DNA from: Ornithoclostridium sp949298505
GTDB taxonomy: Bacteria > Bacillota > Clostridia > Christensenellales > UBA3700
Direction of reading: 5' to 3'
Assembly: GCA_949298505.1 (NCBI GenBank)
Contig: CASFWW010000021.1
Span: 1-35,431, forward strand
DNA: 35,431 nucleotides
Shown here in pieces: positions 16,667 to 24,410 of the stretch (position 1 is the first letter of the stretch; each line of letters begins with the position of its first letter). The notes below the pieces were generated by a model. It had not been told where the DNA came from. It saw only the letters and a list, made by a program, of their open reading frames with translations, and ran no database searches. Both the position numbers and the translations under genes were made by a program.

Positions 16667-17308
16667 ATGGAAAACGGTCTTGAAAGCAGACTGAACAAAC
16701 TGAAAACCGATTTTGCCAAGATGTGCAGGACGGTCGAAGGCATGCTTGCGTCTGTCAACGCGCTTCTTGAAAAGCCTGACAGAGTTGCGGCTGCGGATAT
16801 AGTGAACAGAGACAAACTTGTCGACGAAGAAGAAGCCGACATAGAAAACGGCTGCATGAGGCTTCTGCTCAGGAATCAGCCTTTCGCAAGGGATTTCAGA
16901 GAGATATCCTGCATGTTGAAGGCGATCACGGACGTTGAGAGGATCGGCGACCAGGCGGCTGACATAGCCGGGATAATCGCCGCGTTTTCAGAGGGAGTGG
17001 AAGAAAAAACGCTGATCAGAATGGCTGAGCTTTCGCTGGTAATGGTGAGAGATTCCGTCAATTCTCTGATAAACGAAGACAATTCTCTCGCCGTTGAGAC
17101 GCAGGCGCTCGACGACGAGATGGACGGTTTGTTCGACATGGCATGTTCGGAAATAGTAAAAAAGATAATGCAAAATCCGGCTTTTGCCGGTGAAGCGGCT
17201 GAATTGCTGATGATAGCAAAATACTATGAGCGTATCGGTGATCACGCCGTCAACATCTGCGAGTGGGCGGAATTCGGAAACACGGGAATACACAGCAAAC
17301 ATCAATGA
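16667..17308 (+). CDS. phoU: PhoU, negative regulator of phosphate signalling
   Basis: A cytoplasmic three-helix-repeat protein that couples the Pst transporter to PhoR and restrains the Pho response. The 213 residues show the two PhoU repeats, each with the metal-binding type signature: DVERIGDQAADIAG and YERIGDHAVNICEWAEF. GAGGTG precedes the ATG. A 55-base gap after pstB includes a small hairpin GGATGA-GGCT-TCATCC (16606-16621) that spans the pstB stop; it lacks a T tract and may act in mRNA stability. The stop overlaps the phoB start (ATGA). Confidence 0.95.
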   Translation: MENGLESRLNKLKTDFAKMCRTVEGMLASVNALLEKPDRVAAADIVNRDKLVDEEEADIENGCMRLLLRNQPFARDFREISCMLKAITDVERIGDQAADIAGIIAAFSEGVEEKTLIRMAELSLVMVRDSVNSLINEDNSLAVETQALDDEMDGLFDMACSEIVKKIMQNPAFAGEAAELLMIAKYYERIGDHAVNICEWAEFGNTGIHSKHQ

Positions 17309-17967
17309 ACGATCTGATTTACGTTATTGAAGACGACGAAGGAGTGCAGGACGTATACGAAAGCGCGTTCGACGGGCTTTACGAAACGCGCATTTTCGGC
17401 AACGGAAAAGATTTTTTTCAAGCCCTCGGTCAGCGCAGACCCGCGCTGGTGATCGTGGACATCATGTTGCCAGACATGGACGGATACGCGATAATCAGCG
17501 AGATCCGCGCCAAAGACGAACGCATCCCGGTGATCGTCGTGTCGGCGAAGTCCGACGAGATGAGTTTTGTCAAAGGACTCAACAAGGGCGCCGACGACTA
17601 TATGGCGAAACCGTTTTCGGTCATGGAACTTCTTGCCAGGGTAAAGGCGTGCCTGAGGAGGGCAAGGCTTTTCGTGAAGACGCACGGCGATTTTGAGATC
17701 GACAGGAACAATTTCAGGATATTTTATAAAAAAGAAGATCTGAGGCTGACGCTCAAGGAGTTCAGGCTGATGGAGTATCTTTTGTCTGCAAGCGGAAGGA
17801 CGGTGCCCAGAGAGGAACTGTTCAACGAAGTGTGGGGAGAAAATTTCATGGGAGAGACCCGCGCTCTGGATATGCATATCGCAGAGATCAGGCTCAAGCT
17901 CGCACAGGCGGGAGCTCCCAACGTTATACGCACGGTACGCGGCGTAGGGTACACGGTGGAACAATGA
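17305..17967 (+). CDS. phoB: PhoB/PhoP-type response regulator
   Basis: A 220-residue OmpR-family transcription factor. The receiver domain has the acidic pocket E9-D10-D11, phospho-acceptor D52 in VDIMLPDMDG, and the conserved Lys in YMAKPF. The C-terminal winged helix (LTLKEFRLMEYLLSASG, EVWGEN, IRTVRGVGYTVEQ) binds DNA. The start at 17305 gives the natural N-terminus MNDLIYVIEDDEG and a 4-base overlap with phoU; an upstream GTG at 17263 is in frame but lies inside phoU. The location in the pst operon identifies phosphate as the signal. Confidence 0.93.
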   Translation: MNDLIYVIEDDEGVQDVYESAFDGLYETRIFGNGKDFFQALGQRRPALVIVDIMLPDMDGYAIISEIRAKDERIPVIVVSAKSDEMSFVKGLNKGADDYMAKPFSVMELLARVKACLRRARLFVKTHGDFEIDRNNFRIFYKKEDLRLTLKEFRLMEYLLSASGRTVPREELFNEVWGENFMGETRALDMHIAEIRLKLAQAGAPNVIRTVRGVGYTVEQ

Positions 17968-19667
17968 AAAAGAAGATCATCTTTCAGAGTTTTATAATTT
18001 CGCTCGTTACCGCGCTCGTAGTGTTTTTTTCAGGCGTTGCGATATATTACTTCATTCAGGCTGAAAAGATCAAACGCGACGTGGTGACGGACGCGCGTAT
18101 GTTCGCTGATCTGGCTGAAGACGGTTTGTCCGCGATCGGGAGCATTTCCGATTTCGGCAACACAAGGGTAACCGTGATCGACGAAGAAGGAAAAGTTTTG
18201 TTTGACAGCGGAAAGGACGACAGCGAAAATATGGACGATCACTCGGAGAGAGAAGAGGTGGTCGCGGCGCTTCGCGGCGAGCCCGAAGTTGTCAAAAGAT
18301 ATTCGGAAACGCTGGGGAAAGATATGTATTATTATGCCCTGGCTGTTGACGGCGCTGAAGGGAAAATCGTCGTCAGAGTGGCTGAAAGCGCGGCGGATAT
18401 ATGGTCTTTCGGAGGAGCAGGACTCGCGTATGTCGCGATAGCGCTGGCGGTGGCGTTCGTGCTTTCGTACGTGCTTGCGAAAAATCTTTCAGAAAAGGTG
18501 GAACGCAGGCTGATACAGCTGAGAGACGATCTGCGGAGTACAAACAGCGGAGATTATTCCGTCCGTCCGTGCGAGACCTCTGACGCTCTGGATTTTTCGA
18601 TAATCAGCGAACTCAACGTGCTTGCTTCTTCTCTGAAAGAAAATTACGAAACGCTCAGGAGAGAAAAGGCGAAACTTGACAGCGTGGTCTACAATATGAC
18701 TCAGGGGCTTATCGTCGTGGACGGGAATTTAAACGTCGCGCTAAGAAACGGCGTGGCTCAGCGACTGACCGGAGAGGCAAAGACCGGGGCGAATCTTATC
18801 AATATGATAGACGACGAAGCGTTGTATTCAAAGCTGAAAGGCATCCTTGAAAGCGGAGACAACGAGACTTTTCCTTACGTCTACAAAGGCAGGGATCTTG
18901 TGATAAACGCTTTCACTCTCAAGCTCGGCGGCGAAGACGACATGGGGGTCATACTCATAAGCGACGTTACCAAAGAAAAAGAACTGGCAAAACAGAAAAG
19001 CGTATTTTTTGCCAACGCTTCTCACGAACTTAAAACGCCGCTCACTTCGGTGCAGGGGCTGAGCGAAGTCCTGCTTTCAAGAAGCGACGAAAGCTCCCCG
19101 GATTACAAGTATCTCAAGCGCATACACACAGAAAGCGTCAGACTGCACAATATCGTCATGGATATGCTTTATATAAGCAAACTGGAGTCAAAAGAGGCTG
19201 AAGGCAGAAAAGAACGCGTAAACCTTGCGGACGTCGTTTCGGAAAGTTTCCTGTCGTATAAAGACGAAATAGCCGGAAAAGAACTGACGGTCAGGACTCA
19301 GGGCACGGCTTTTGCGGAGGGCGACGAACACAATATGTACGAATGTCTTAACAATGTCATCGGCAATGCGGTCCATTACAACAAGCGCGGAGGATTCGTT
19401 GACGTAACGCTTTCTGAAAAGGACGGAATGGCGACCGTCGTCGTAAAGGACGGGGGCATAGGCATAGCCAAAGAACACCTGCCGTACGTCTGCGAAAGGT
19501 TTTACAGGGTAGACAAGAGTCGTTCAAAACAGACCGGAGGCACCGGGCTGGGGCTGTCCATCGTAAAGCACGTCGTGGCGTTGTACGGAGGATTGCTGAA
19601 TATATCCAGCGAAGAAGGAGAGGGAACAACGGTGACGATCTCGCTGCCGTGCAAAAGCGAAAAGTGA
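17964..19667 (+). CDS. phoR: PhoR-type sensor histidine kinase
   Basis: A 567-residue membrane kinase that should phosphorylate the adjacent PhoB. It has an N-terminal membrane segment (~7-30), an extracellular sensor region, a second membrane segment (~140-165), HAMP-like and PAS-like regions, the phospho-acceptor H354 in FFANASHELKTPLTSV, and ATP-binding boxes NNVIGNAVHYNK, VKDGGIGI and GGTGLGLSIVKHVV. The ATG at 17964 overlaps the phoB stop; earlier in-frame codons are within phoB. It ends the operon at a strong terminator. Confidence 0.94.
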   Translation: MKKKIIFQSFIISLVTALVVFFSGVAIYYFIQAEKIKRDVVTDARMFADLAEDGLSAIGSISDFGNTRVTVIDEEGKVLFDSGKDDSENMDDHSEREEVVAALRGEPEVVKRYSETLGKDMYYYALAVDGAEGKIVVRVAESAADIWSFGGAGLAYVAIALAVAFVLSYVLAKNLSEKVERRLIQLRDDLRSTNSGDYSVRPCETSDALDFSIISELNVLASSLKENYETLRREKAKLDSVVYNMTQGLIVVDGNLNVALRNGVAQRLTGEAKTGANLINMIDDEALYSKLKGILESGDNETFPYVYKGRDLVINAFTLKLGGEDDMGVILISDVTKEKELAKQKSVFFANASHELKTPLTSVQGLSEVLLSRSDESSPDYKYLKRIHTESVRLHNIVMDMLYISKLESKEAEGRKERVNLADVVSESFLSYKDEIAGKELTVRTQGTAFAEGDEHNMYECLNNVIGNAVHYNKRGGFVDVTLSEKDGMATVVVKDGGIGIAKEHLPYVCERFYRVDKSRSKQTGGTGLGLSIVKHVVALYGGLLNISSEEGEGTTVTISLPCKSEK

Positions 19668-19682
19668 TTTGCGATCAGAATG

Positions 19683-19709
19683 AAAAGAAGCCTCAAGGGG
19701 CTTCTTTTT
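19683..19709 (+). terminator. terminator of the pst-pho operon
   Basis: AAAAGAAGCC pairs with GGCTTCTTTT around a 6-base loop, then a T run. It is almost identical to the ZIP-gene terminator at 12841. Confidence 0.92.
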
Positions 19710-19835
19710 CGTATATTTATACAAAAAACGGTATTTTGTATGAGAACTTCGCGGCATATCCGTCTCCAAACAAAATTTTTGTCAAAAAGATGTACAAATT
19801 TCAAAAAGAATCTTTTATTTGATTTTTTTGTATGT

Positions 19836-19841
19836 TATAAT
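19836..19841 (+). promoter_or_regulatory. hpf promoter -10 element
   Basis: Consensus TATAAT, preceded by a T-rich stretch with no clear -35. The leader would begin near 19848. Confidence 0.55.
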
Positions 19842-19860
19842 ATTGACAAGGAAAAGCTCT

Positions 19861-19902
19861 ATGCGAGTACGCAGGGGCGAAGGAGGCAAATTATGCGTAT
19901 AG
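19861..19902 (+). other. possible short upstream ORF overlapping the hpf start
   Basis: ATG at 19861 opens a 13-residue frame (MRVRRGEGGKLCV) that ends 10 bases inside hpf in another frame. AAGGAAAAG (19848-19856) lies just before it. It spans the hpf ribosome binding site, so its translation could affect hpf. Chance is possible. Confidence 0.3.
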
Positions 19903-20429
19903 AAATCAATGCGAGAAATTATCGTGTCAGCGACAGACTGAGAGAGATCATCGAGAAGAAAATGGAAAAGTTTTCCCGATATTTTGAAGACGACGCGAAA
20001 GCGGTCGTGACTCTCAGAGAAGTGGGCAAAGATAAATACGCAATGGAGATCACCATCTTTTTCGGCGGCAACATGGTCAGGAGCGAGGTCGTATCCGACA
20101 ACATGTACAACAACATCGACATCGCGCTTCCCAAGATCGAGGGACAGATCAGAAAGCACCGCACCAAACTCGGCAAGAAGATCAAGCAGACCGCGATCGA
20201 CGAGGCGAGCATCTACGAGCCGCAGCCCGCGCAGGATAAAAAGCGCGAACTTGTCAGGACCAAGACTCTCGATCTGAAGAAGATCAGCATTGAAGAAGCG
20301 CTTGAGGAAATGGAGCTTGTCGATCACGACTTCTACATTTTCCTGAACGAAAAGACGGGCAAAGTCAACGTGGTTTACCGCCGTACGGACGGCAATGCGG
20401 GACTTCTTGACCTGACATATTCGGGATAA
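19893..20429 (+). CDS. hpf: HPF, long-form ribosome hibernation factor
   Basis: Binds the 30S decoding region and pairs ribosomes into inactive 100S dimers in slow growth. The 178-residue length, with the N-terminal RaiA/YfiA domain (residues 1-~100, ending around KLGKKIKQTAI) plus a C-terminal dimerisation domain (IEEALEEMELVDHDFYIFLN, VVYRRTDGNAGLLDL), defines the long form usual in Bacillota. AGGAGG at 19881-19886 fixes the ATG at 19893; an open extension upstream runs through the promoter and is not coding. A 13-residue upstream frame (19861-19902) overlaps the start. Confidence 0.95.
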   Translation: MRIEINARNYRVSDRLREIIEKKMEKFSRYFEDDAKAVVTLREVGKDKYAMEITIFFGGNMVRSEVVSDNMYNNIDIALPKIEGQIRKHRTKLGKKIKQTAIDEASIYEPQPAQDKKRELVRTKTLDLKKISIEEALEEMELVDHDFYIFLNEKTGKVNVVYRRTDGNAGLLDLTYSG

Positions 20430-20448
20430 ACAGATCGGTAAAAAATAT

Positions 20449-20479
20449 CCGCCGTCCGGAAGGGCGGCGGTTTTGTTTT
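20449..20479. terminator. terminator between hpf (+) and the GNAT gene (-), possibly bidirectional
   Basis: CCGCCGTCC pairs fully with GGGCGGCGG around GGAA, followed by TTTTGTTTT on the + strand. An A-rich run before the stem (20440-20447) would give a T tract on the - strand, so the same hairpin can stop the convergent gene. Confidence 0.88.
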
Positions 20480-20542
20480 GCGGTTTCCCCGTCATAGAGA
20501 AGCGAAAAGCGGGCGGCGGGCGGTTTTGAATTTTTTATGCGT

Positions 20543-21037
20543 TTATTCCGCTTTTGCGCGCATGATGTAATCTTCCATAACGAAGCCGTCTCCGATCTCC
20601 GTGTCAAGCGTGCGTTCGGTCACGAAACCGTTCGCGGCATACGCTTTTATCGCGCGTTCATTGTATTTGTTTACGTGGAGATATGCGGATTTATAGCCCA
20701 GTTCTTTTGCGCGCGCTTTTACGAACGAAAGCGCTTTTGAGCCGTTGCCTTTTCCGCGCAGAGAGGAGTGAAGATAGAGTTTTGACAAAAAGAGAGCGTC
20801 CTCCTCCTTTTCCAGCTCTATATATCCGCGCATAACGCCGTCTTCTGTCAGCGCGTAAAATTCAGCGCCGTTTTCGTACAGCTCAAGCATAGCTTTTTCG
20901 CTCTGGAAATTTTTCACCATATAGTCTATCTGGGCGTCGGAGATGATGCCTTTGTAACATTCGTGCCATATTTCGTCCGCAAGACGGGCAACCTCTTTTA
21001 TTTCACAAGGATTTTCAATTAAAACAATTTCAACCAT
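20543..21037 (-). CDS. GNAT-family N-acetyltransferase
   Basis: A 164-residue enzyme expected to move an acetyl group from acetyl-CoA to an amine; the substrate is unknown. The acetyl-CoA loop SSLRGKGNGSKAL (about residues 91-103) follows the central strand LFLSKLYLH, and the C-terminal motif LHVNKYNERAIKAYAANGF is the typical GNAT motif B (asparagine then tyrosine helix). The chosen ATG at 21037 gives the normal N-terminus; a longer open frame extends upstream through the promoter and is not likely used. It is the only gene on the - strand, divergent from the lipoprotein gene at 21137. Confidence 0.9.
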   Translation of the reverse strand: MVEIVLIENPCEIKEVARLADEIWHECYKGIISDAQIDYMVKNFQSEKAMLELYENGAEFYALTEDGVMRGYIELEKEEDALFLSKLYLHSSLRGKGNGSKALSFVKARAKELGYKSAYLHVNKYNERAIKAYAANGFVTERTLDTEIGDGFVMEDYIMRAKAE

Positions 21038-21043
21038 ATTTCC

Positions 21044-21072
21044 ATTATAATACGCGTTTTTGCCATAGTCAA
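21044..21072 (-). promoter_or_regulatory. promoter of the GNAT gene, probably leaderless
   Basis: On the - strand: TTGACT (21072-21067), 17-base spacer, TATAAT (21049-21044). Six bases separate the -10 from the ATG, with no ribosome binding site. Confidence 0.75.
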
Positions 21073-21100
21073 AAGGCAGAGCAAAACAAGAGTAAAATAA

Positions 21101-21129
21101 TTGTTTTTTAAGAACGGATAATATATAAT
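21101..21129 (+). promoter_or_regulatory. promoter of the 998-residue lipoprotein gene, probably leaderless
   Basis: TTGTTT (21101-21106), 17-base spacer, TATAAT (21124-21129). Seven A/T bases lie between the -10 and the ATG at 21137; no Shine-Dalgarno sequence is present. Confidence 0.68.
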
Positions 21130-21136
21130 AAAAAAT

Positions 21137-24133
21137 ATGAAGAAAGCGGCATTGGCATTGATTCTGATAATAGCGTGCATTTTTGTTTTCGCGTCCTGCG
21201 ACACAAAGGACGACGTGACGTATTATCAGGAAAACGTCGTCGGAAAGTACGGCGATGGCATAAGCCTTATCGGTACGGTAACGCCCGATACGGAGCCGGT
21301 TTATTACGCAGATCTGCCGCGCGTGGAAAAATCGATATATTTCGACACCCGTCTTGAAGGCTGGCATTTCACCGGCATATACGTCGTGAAGGGCGAAAAG
21401 ATAACGGTGACGATCCCGGAGGAAAAGGCGGACGGAACGATCCAGGCAACGGTCGGAAGATATTCTTCAGGTTCTTACAGCGTAAAGCTGGACGGCGCGT
21501 CGGTTACGTTCGAGTCAACGGTATCAGGACTTCTTGACGTCAATCTAGGCAAATGTTACGGCGACGATTTCTGGAGCATGACTGTTTCAGGAGGTATTGC
21601 CGCTTCTTATTACAGGCTCGGTCTTGACAGAATGGCGGACTGGGAAGACAGCGTGGACTATGCTGTCGTCGACGGAGCAAACGTCAGGCTGTATCTGCCC
21701 GCTTCATATCTTGACTCATCCGAAGACGTTGAAAACGCCGCGGCGTGGTGGCGTTCGGTATGTGATTATCTTGACGTTTACACTTTGGGAGAATTCGGAG
21801 TTGACAAGCTTACTCCCACGGAGATATTTTTTGTCAATTACGCATCAGATCTTTATTGCAATCAGGCAAAAGACGCATTGTACGTCCCTGTTTCTTACGC
21901 TGAATGTGCGCTGGATGCAGAAAAGCTTTCTCAGGGCGCGGCGTGGGACATAATGCTTGAGCTGGCAAAGAGCAAAGTCGAAGGCGCGATCAGAGACAAG
22001 AACGCGGCAGAAGTTTCGCAGATACTTGCCGCCGGCGCTTTCGTGAAGTTTACCGACGGGATTCTTTCGCAGGACTGCGGGGACGAATACTGGATCAACA
22101 ATCCTGCGGACTGTCTTGAGAAAAGCCTTGCCGGAGAACTGACGGGATACGGCAACCTCGCCGCTTACGTAAATCTTATGCACTCCTTCGGGGAGGAAAA
22201 CGTGATCCCGGCGGTGATAAGCTACGTGTACGGCAAGGACGACGCAGAGGCGGGAACAGGCTCGGTCACTCTCGCTCAGCACGTCTGCAACGCGTTTGCG
22301 GAAAAAGGCACTGATCTTGCGCCGTATTTTTCTGAATTTTTCGGGCTGAACGTGACGAATTCGCAGAGCGGACTCGAGGAATACGTTCCGGTTTCCAACA
22401 GATATGCGCTGGGGTATCTCGCGACAGACAAGACGGGCGTCACGGTGAACTCCGGAGAAAAGACGGCGTTTGATTTTGCCGGAGCAACGGTATCTTCAGG
22501 CGGCGCAAAGCTTGTCAGAGTTCTGCTCGGAGAAAGAGAATGGAAAGCTGGAGAGGACGGGCTTTACGAATACAAACCCGGCGACGACGTAAAAAGCAGC
22601 GATTTTACCCTGATATACGACGTCAACGGTCAACAGGTATCGCTCGGCGGAAGGTTTACGTGCAACATAGCGGTCTCCGTGTTCAGAAGATACGAAGACG
22701 TTCCGTGGAGAGACATGAAGAGCGCCGTGAAGGAATATTCTGGAAGCGGAGCAAGTTATATCGTCGGGGAAAAGGCGGTTTCCAAAGCCGAGATCCCGCA
22801 GAACAGCGAGGTCGACGACAGCGTATATACGTTCAGCGTGAACAACGGCGTGATACAGGTGGAGGAGACGGCGACTTACGTGATATACGTCAGGAGCAAG
22901 GGTATGACGCGCGTGGATTTCGGTGTGCCGGAATACACTTTCACGATGTTTGAAAATACGCTTACAGTAAACGAATATACAGATCTGCTGTGCTACGAGA
23001 TAGAGTTGCAGCAGGGCGTTTCCTATTACTACGACATATATATCCTTGCGACTAAAGGCAACGCGTACGCCTGCCTCGGCATATGCAAAAAAGGCGAAAA
23101 AGAGATAAAGGACATCGACGATTCTTATCTTGTATATTATCCTTTCGACAGAGACGAAATTGAAAGTTACGTCGCACCCGCGATCGTTCCGGACAGTTTT
23201 TCCGTCGTCAGGGAGGGCAGGAAGGATTACGAAGTTATAGACGTGACCGTTGAAGAACATCCTCAGCCGGCGGCAGGCTCCGAAGTTTCTGCGCTCACCG
23301 ACGGCATCGACTCCACATCCTTCGTCTCGAAAGAGGGTACGGAGCACGTTTTCGTGCTCGCTTACGCTGAGACCTTTCCCGTCGAATACGTCACGGTGAA
23401 AACTTCGATGACAGGAGTGAAATACAAGCTGGAGTACGGCGTTGACGGGATCGCTTATACGGTCTTTGCCGAAGGCACGCTGAACGGGAACCTGGATTCT
23501 TCTTTTGAAAAGAAAACGGACGTGAAATATCTCAGGCTTACATTGTATTCCGACGTTGCTTTTTCCGCAACGGTAAAGGATATAGTCTGCGGAGTATATG
23601 CCGGAGAAGCCACGATCGTTCCTTCCAACAGCAGCAGAGTGCTTTATCAGGGAAAATGGCAATACAAGACGGGCGGGATAAGCGTGAACGGCTGGATACT
23701 TGAAAGTTACGGTGACGACGCGGCTATCGAGTTCAATTTTTACGGCACAGGCATTTCCGCGTACTGCGCGAAGGGCGACGTCTACGGCAGCATGCAGGTT
23801 TACGTCGACGGCAAGCAATACGGAGTGATAGATCTGAACAGCTCAGAGACGCTTTACGATTGCAACGTGTTTTCAGTCACCTTTGACAGTCCGGGAAAAC
23901 ACAAGATCAGAATAGTTCCGTCATCGAATGACGACATAATAAACCTTGATTATTTTTCCGTTGTATACGCTGAACAGCAGGAGGCGGCTCCCGAAGTGGG
24001 AAATCTGTGGTACTTTGCGATAATTCCCGCCGCGATCCTGGTGATATTCACAATATGCGTCGTACTGGACGTTGTGGACAAGCGCAATAAAAAACGCAGA
24101 ACAGCTGCGAAATCCGGGCAGTTGTCCGAGTGA
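21137..24133 (+). CDS. large surface lipoprotein, M60-like (enhancin-type) region without HExxH, discoidin-like and jelly-roll domains
   Basis: The 998-residue protein has a lipoprotein signal peptide (VFASC, C21) and also a C-terminal membrane segment (about 955-980) followed by a basic tail, so both ends may be membrane-anchored. Residues ~60-405 resemble the M60-type mucin/glycoprotein peptidase architecture: a beta-sandwich (GWHFTGIYVVKGEKITVTIP, 75-94), a helical part, and a DLAPYFSEFFGLNVT segment (393-407). No HExxH zinc site exists anywhere; the corresponding place seems to be WDIMLELAKSKV (270-281). A middle region (~440-690) looks like beta-rich carbohydrate-binding folds. Residues ~700-830 resemble a discoidin/F5-F8 type C domain (DGIDSTSFVSKEG, VKYLRLTLYSDV), and ~840-945 a jelly-roll module (GTGISAYCAKGDVYGSMQVY). 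The likely role is binding of host or environmental glycans; catalysis is doubtful. The M60 link is recalled similarity, not searched. Confidence 0.6.
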   Translation: MKKAALALILIIACIFVFASCDTKDDVTYYQENVVGKYGDGISLIGTVTPDTEPVYYADLPRVEKSIYFDTRLEGWHFTGIYVVKGEKITVTIPEEKADGTIQATVGRYSSGSYSVKLDGASVTFESTVSGLLDVNLGKCYGDDFWSMTVSGGIAASYYRLGLDRMADWEDSVDYAVVDGANVRLYLPASYLDSSEDVENAAAWWRSVCDYLDVYTLGEFGVDKLTPTEIFFVNYASDLYCNQAKDALYVPVSYAECALDAEKLSQGAAWDIMLELAKSKVEGAIRDKNAAEVSQILAAGAFVKFTDGILSQDCGDEYWINNPADCLEKSLAGELTGYGNLAAYVNLMHSFGEENVIPAVISYVYGKDDAEAGTGSVTLAQHVCNAFAEKGTDLAPYFSEFFGLNVTNSQSGLEEYVPVSNRYALGYLATDKTGVTVNSGEKTAFDFAGATVSSGGAKLVRVLLGEREWKAGEDGLYEYKPGDDVKSSDFTLIYDVNGQQVSLGGRFTCNIAVSVFRRYEDVPWRDMKSAVKEYSGSGASYIVGEKAVSKAEIPQNSEVDDSVYTFSVNNGVIQVEETATYVIYVRSKGMTRVDFGVPEYTFTMFENTLTVNEYTDLLCYEIELQQGVSYYYDIYILATKGNAYACLGICKKGEKEIKDIDDSYLVYYPFDRDEIESYVAPAIVPDSFSVVREGRKDYEVIDVTVEEHPQPAAGSEVSALTDGIDSTSFVSKEGTEHVFVLAYAETFPVEYVTVKTSMTGVKYKLEYGVDGIAYTVFAEGTLNGNLDSSFEKKTDVKYLRLTLYSDVAFSATVKDIVCGVYAGEATIVPSNSSRVLYQGKWQYKTGGISVNGWILESYGDDAAIEFNFYGTGISAYCAKGDVYGSMQVYVDGKQYGVIDLNSSETLYDCNVFSVTFDSPGKHKIRIVPSSNDDIINLDYFSVVYAEQQEAAPEVGNLWYFAIIPAAILVIFTICVVLDVVDKRNKKRRTAAKSGQLSE

Positions 24134-24145
24134 TCCCGTCTTCAG

Positions 24146-24169
24146 AAGCCGCTTCCAAGCGGCTTTTTT
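24146..24169 (+). terminator. terminator of the lipoprotein gene
   Basis: AAGCCGC (24146-24152) pairs with GCGGCTT (24159-24165), followed by a T tract and then CATGC. Confidence 0.9.
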
Positions 24170-24192
24170 CATGCTTGTTTTTCCGCATTGTC

Positions 24193-24208
24193 CAAGAAAA
24201 TTTTCTTG
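24193..24208. repeat. perfect 16-base palindrome
   Basis: CAAGAAAATTTTCTTG is fully self-complementary. It lies ~100 bases before the hrcA promoter in a region without genes, and could be a regulator site or chance in AT-rich DNA. Confidence 0.5.
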
Positions 24209-24307
24209 TCGGCAAGGCGTTTTGCAAAGCGACAGTATTATTTAAAACGCGCGAGTGTAGCAAAATATAAAATCCGCGTCAAATTTTCAAAAATTGTCAT
24301 CAAAGTG

Positions 24308-24335
24308 TTGACTTTTGCATACAATGGGGTATAAT
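24308..24335 (+). promoter_or_regulatory. hrcA operon promoter
   Basis: TTGACT (24308-24313), 16-base spacer, TATAAT (24330-24335). The start of transcription would fall at the left edge of the CIRCE element. Confidence 0.88.
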
Positions 24336-24340
24336 TAGAT

Positions 24341-24367
24341 TTAGCAGTCAAGGGGCGCGATTGCTAA
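24341..24367 (+). promoter_or_regulatory. CIRCE element (HrcA operator), slightly degenerate
   Basis: TTAGCAGTC-N9-GATTGCTAA compares with consensus TTAGCACTC-N9-GAGTGCTAA. Each arm differs from consensus at one position; the arms pair at eight of nine positions. Location just after the -10 of the hrcA operon supports it. Confidence 0.88.
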
Positions 24368-24410
24368 CAGTTGCAAGCGGCGATTGCCAAAACGAATTAA
24401 GGAGGGAATT

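Noticed and set aside
17263..17304. Longer PhoB starting at GTG 17263
   Set aside because: The extension is coding sequence of phoU in another frame; the ATG at 17305 gives the standard receiver-domain N-terminus.
21067..21073. Single AGTCAAA heptad between the GNAT and lipoprotein genes
   Set aside because: CtsR needs two tandem heptads; the second is absent and the sequence is part of the GNAT promoter.
22496..23818. 440-codon open frame on the - strand
   Set aside because: It is antisense to the lipoprotein gene, has no recognisable domain or ribosome binding site, and its open length follows from the codon bias of the + strand gene.
24290..24310. TCAAA repeats before the hrcA promoter as a CtsR site
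   Set aside because: The repeats do not fit the RGTCAAA-N3-RGTCAAA register; only CIRCE is supported here.
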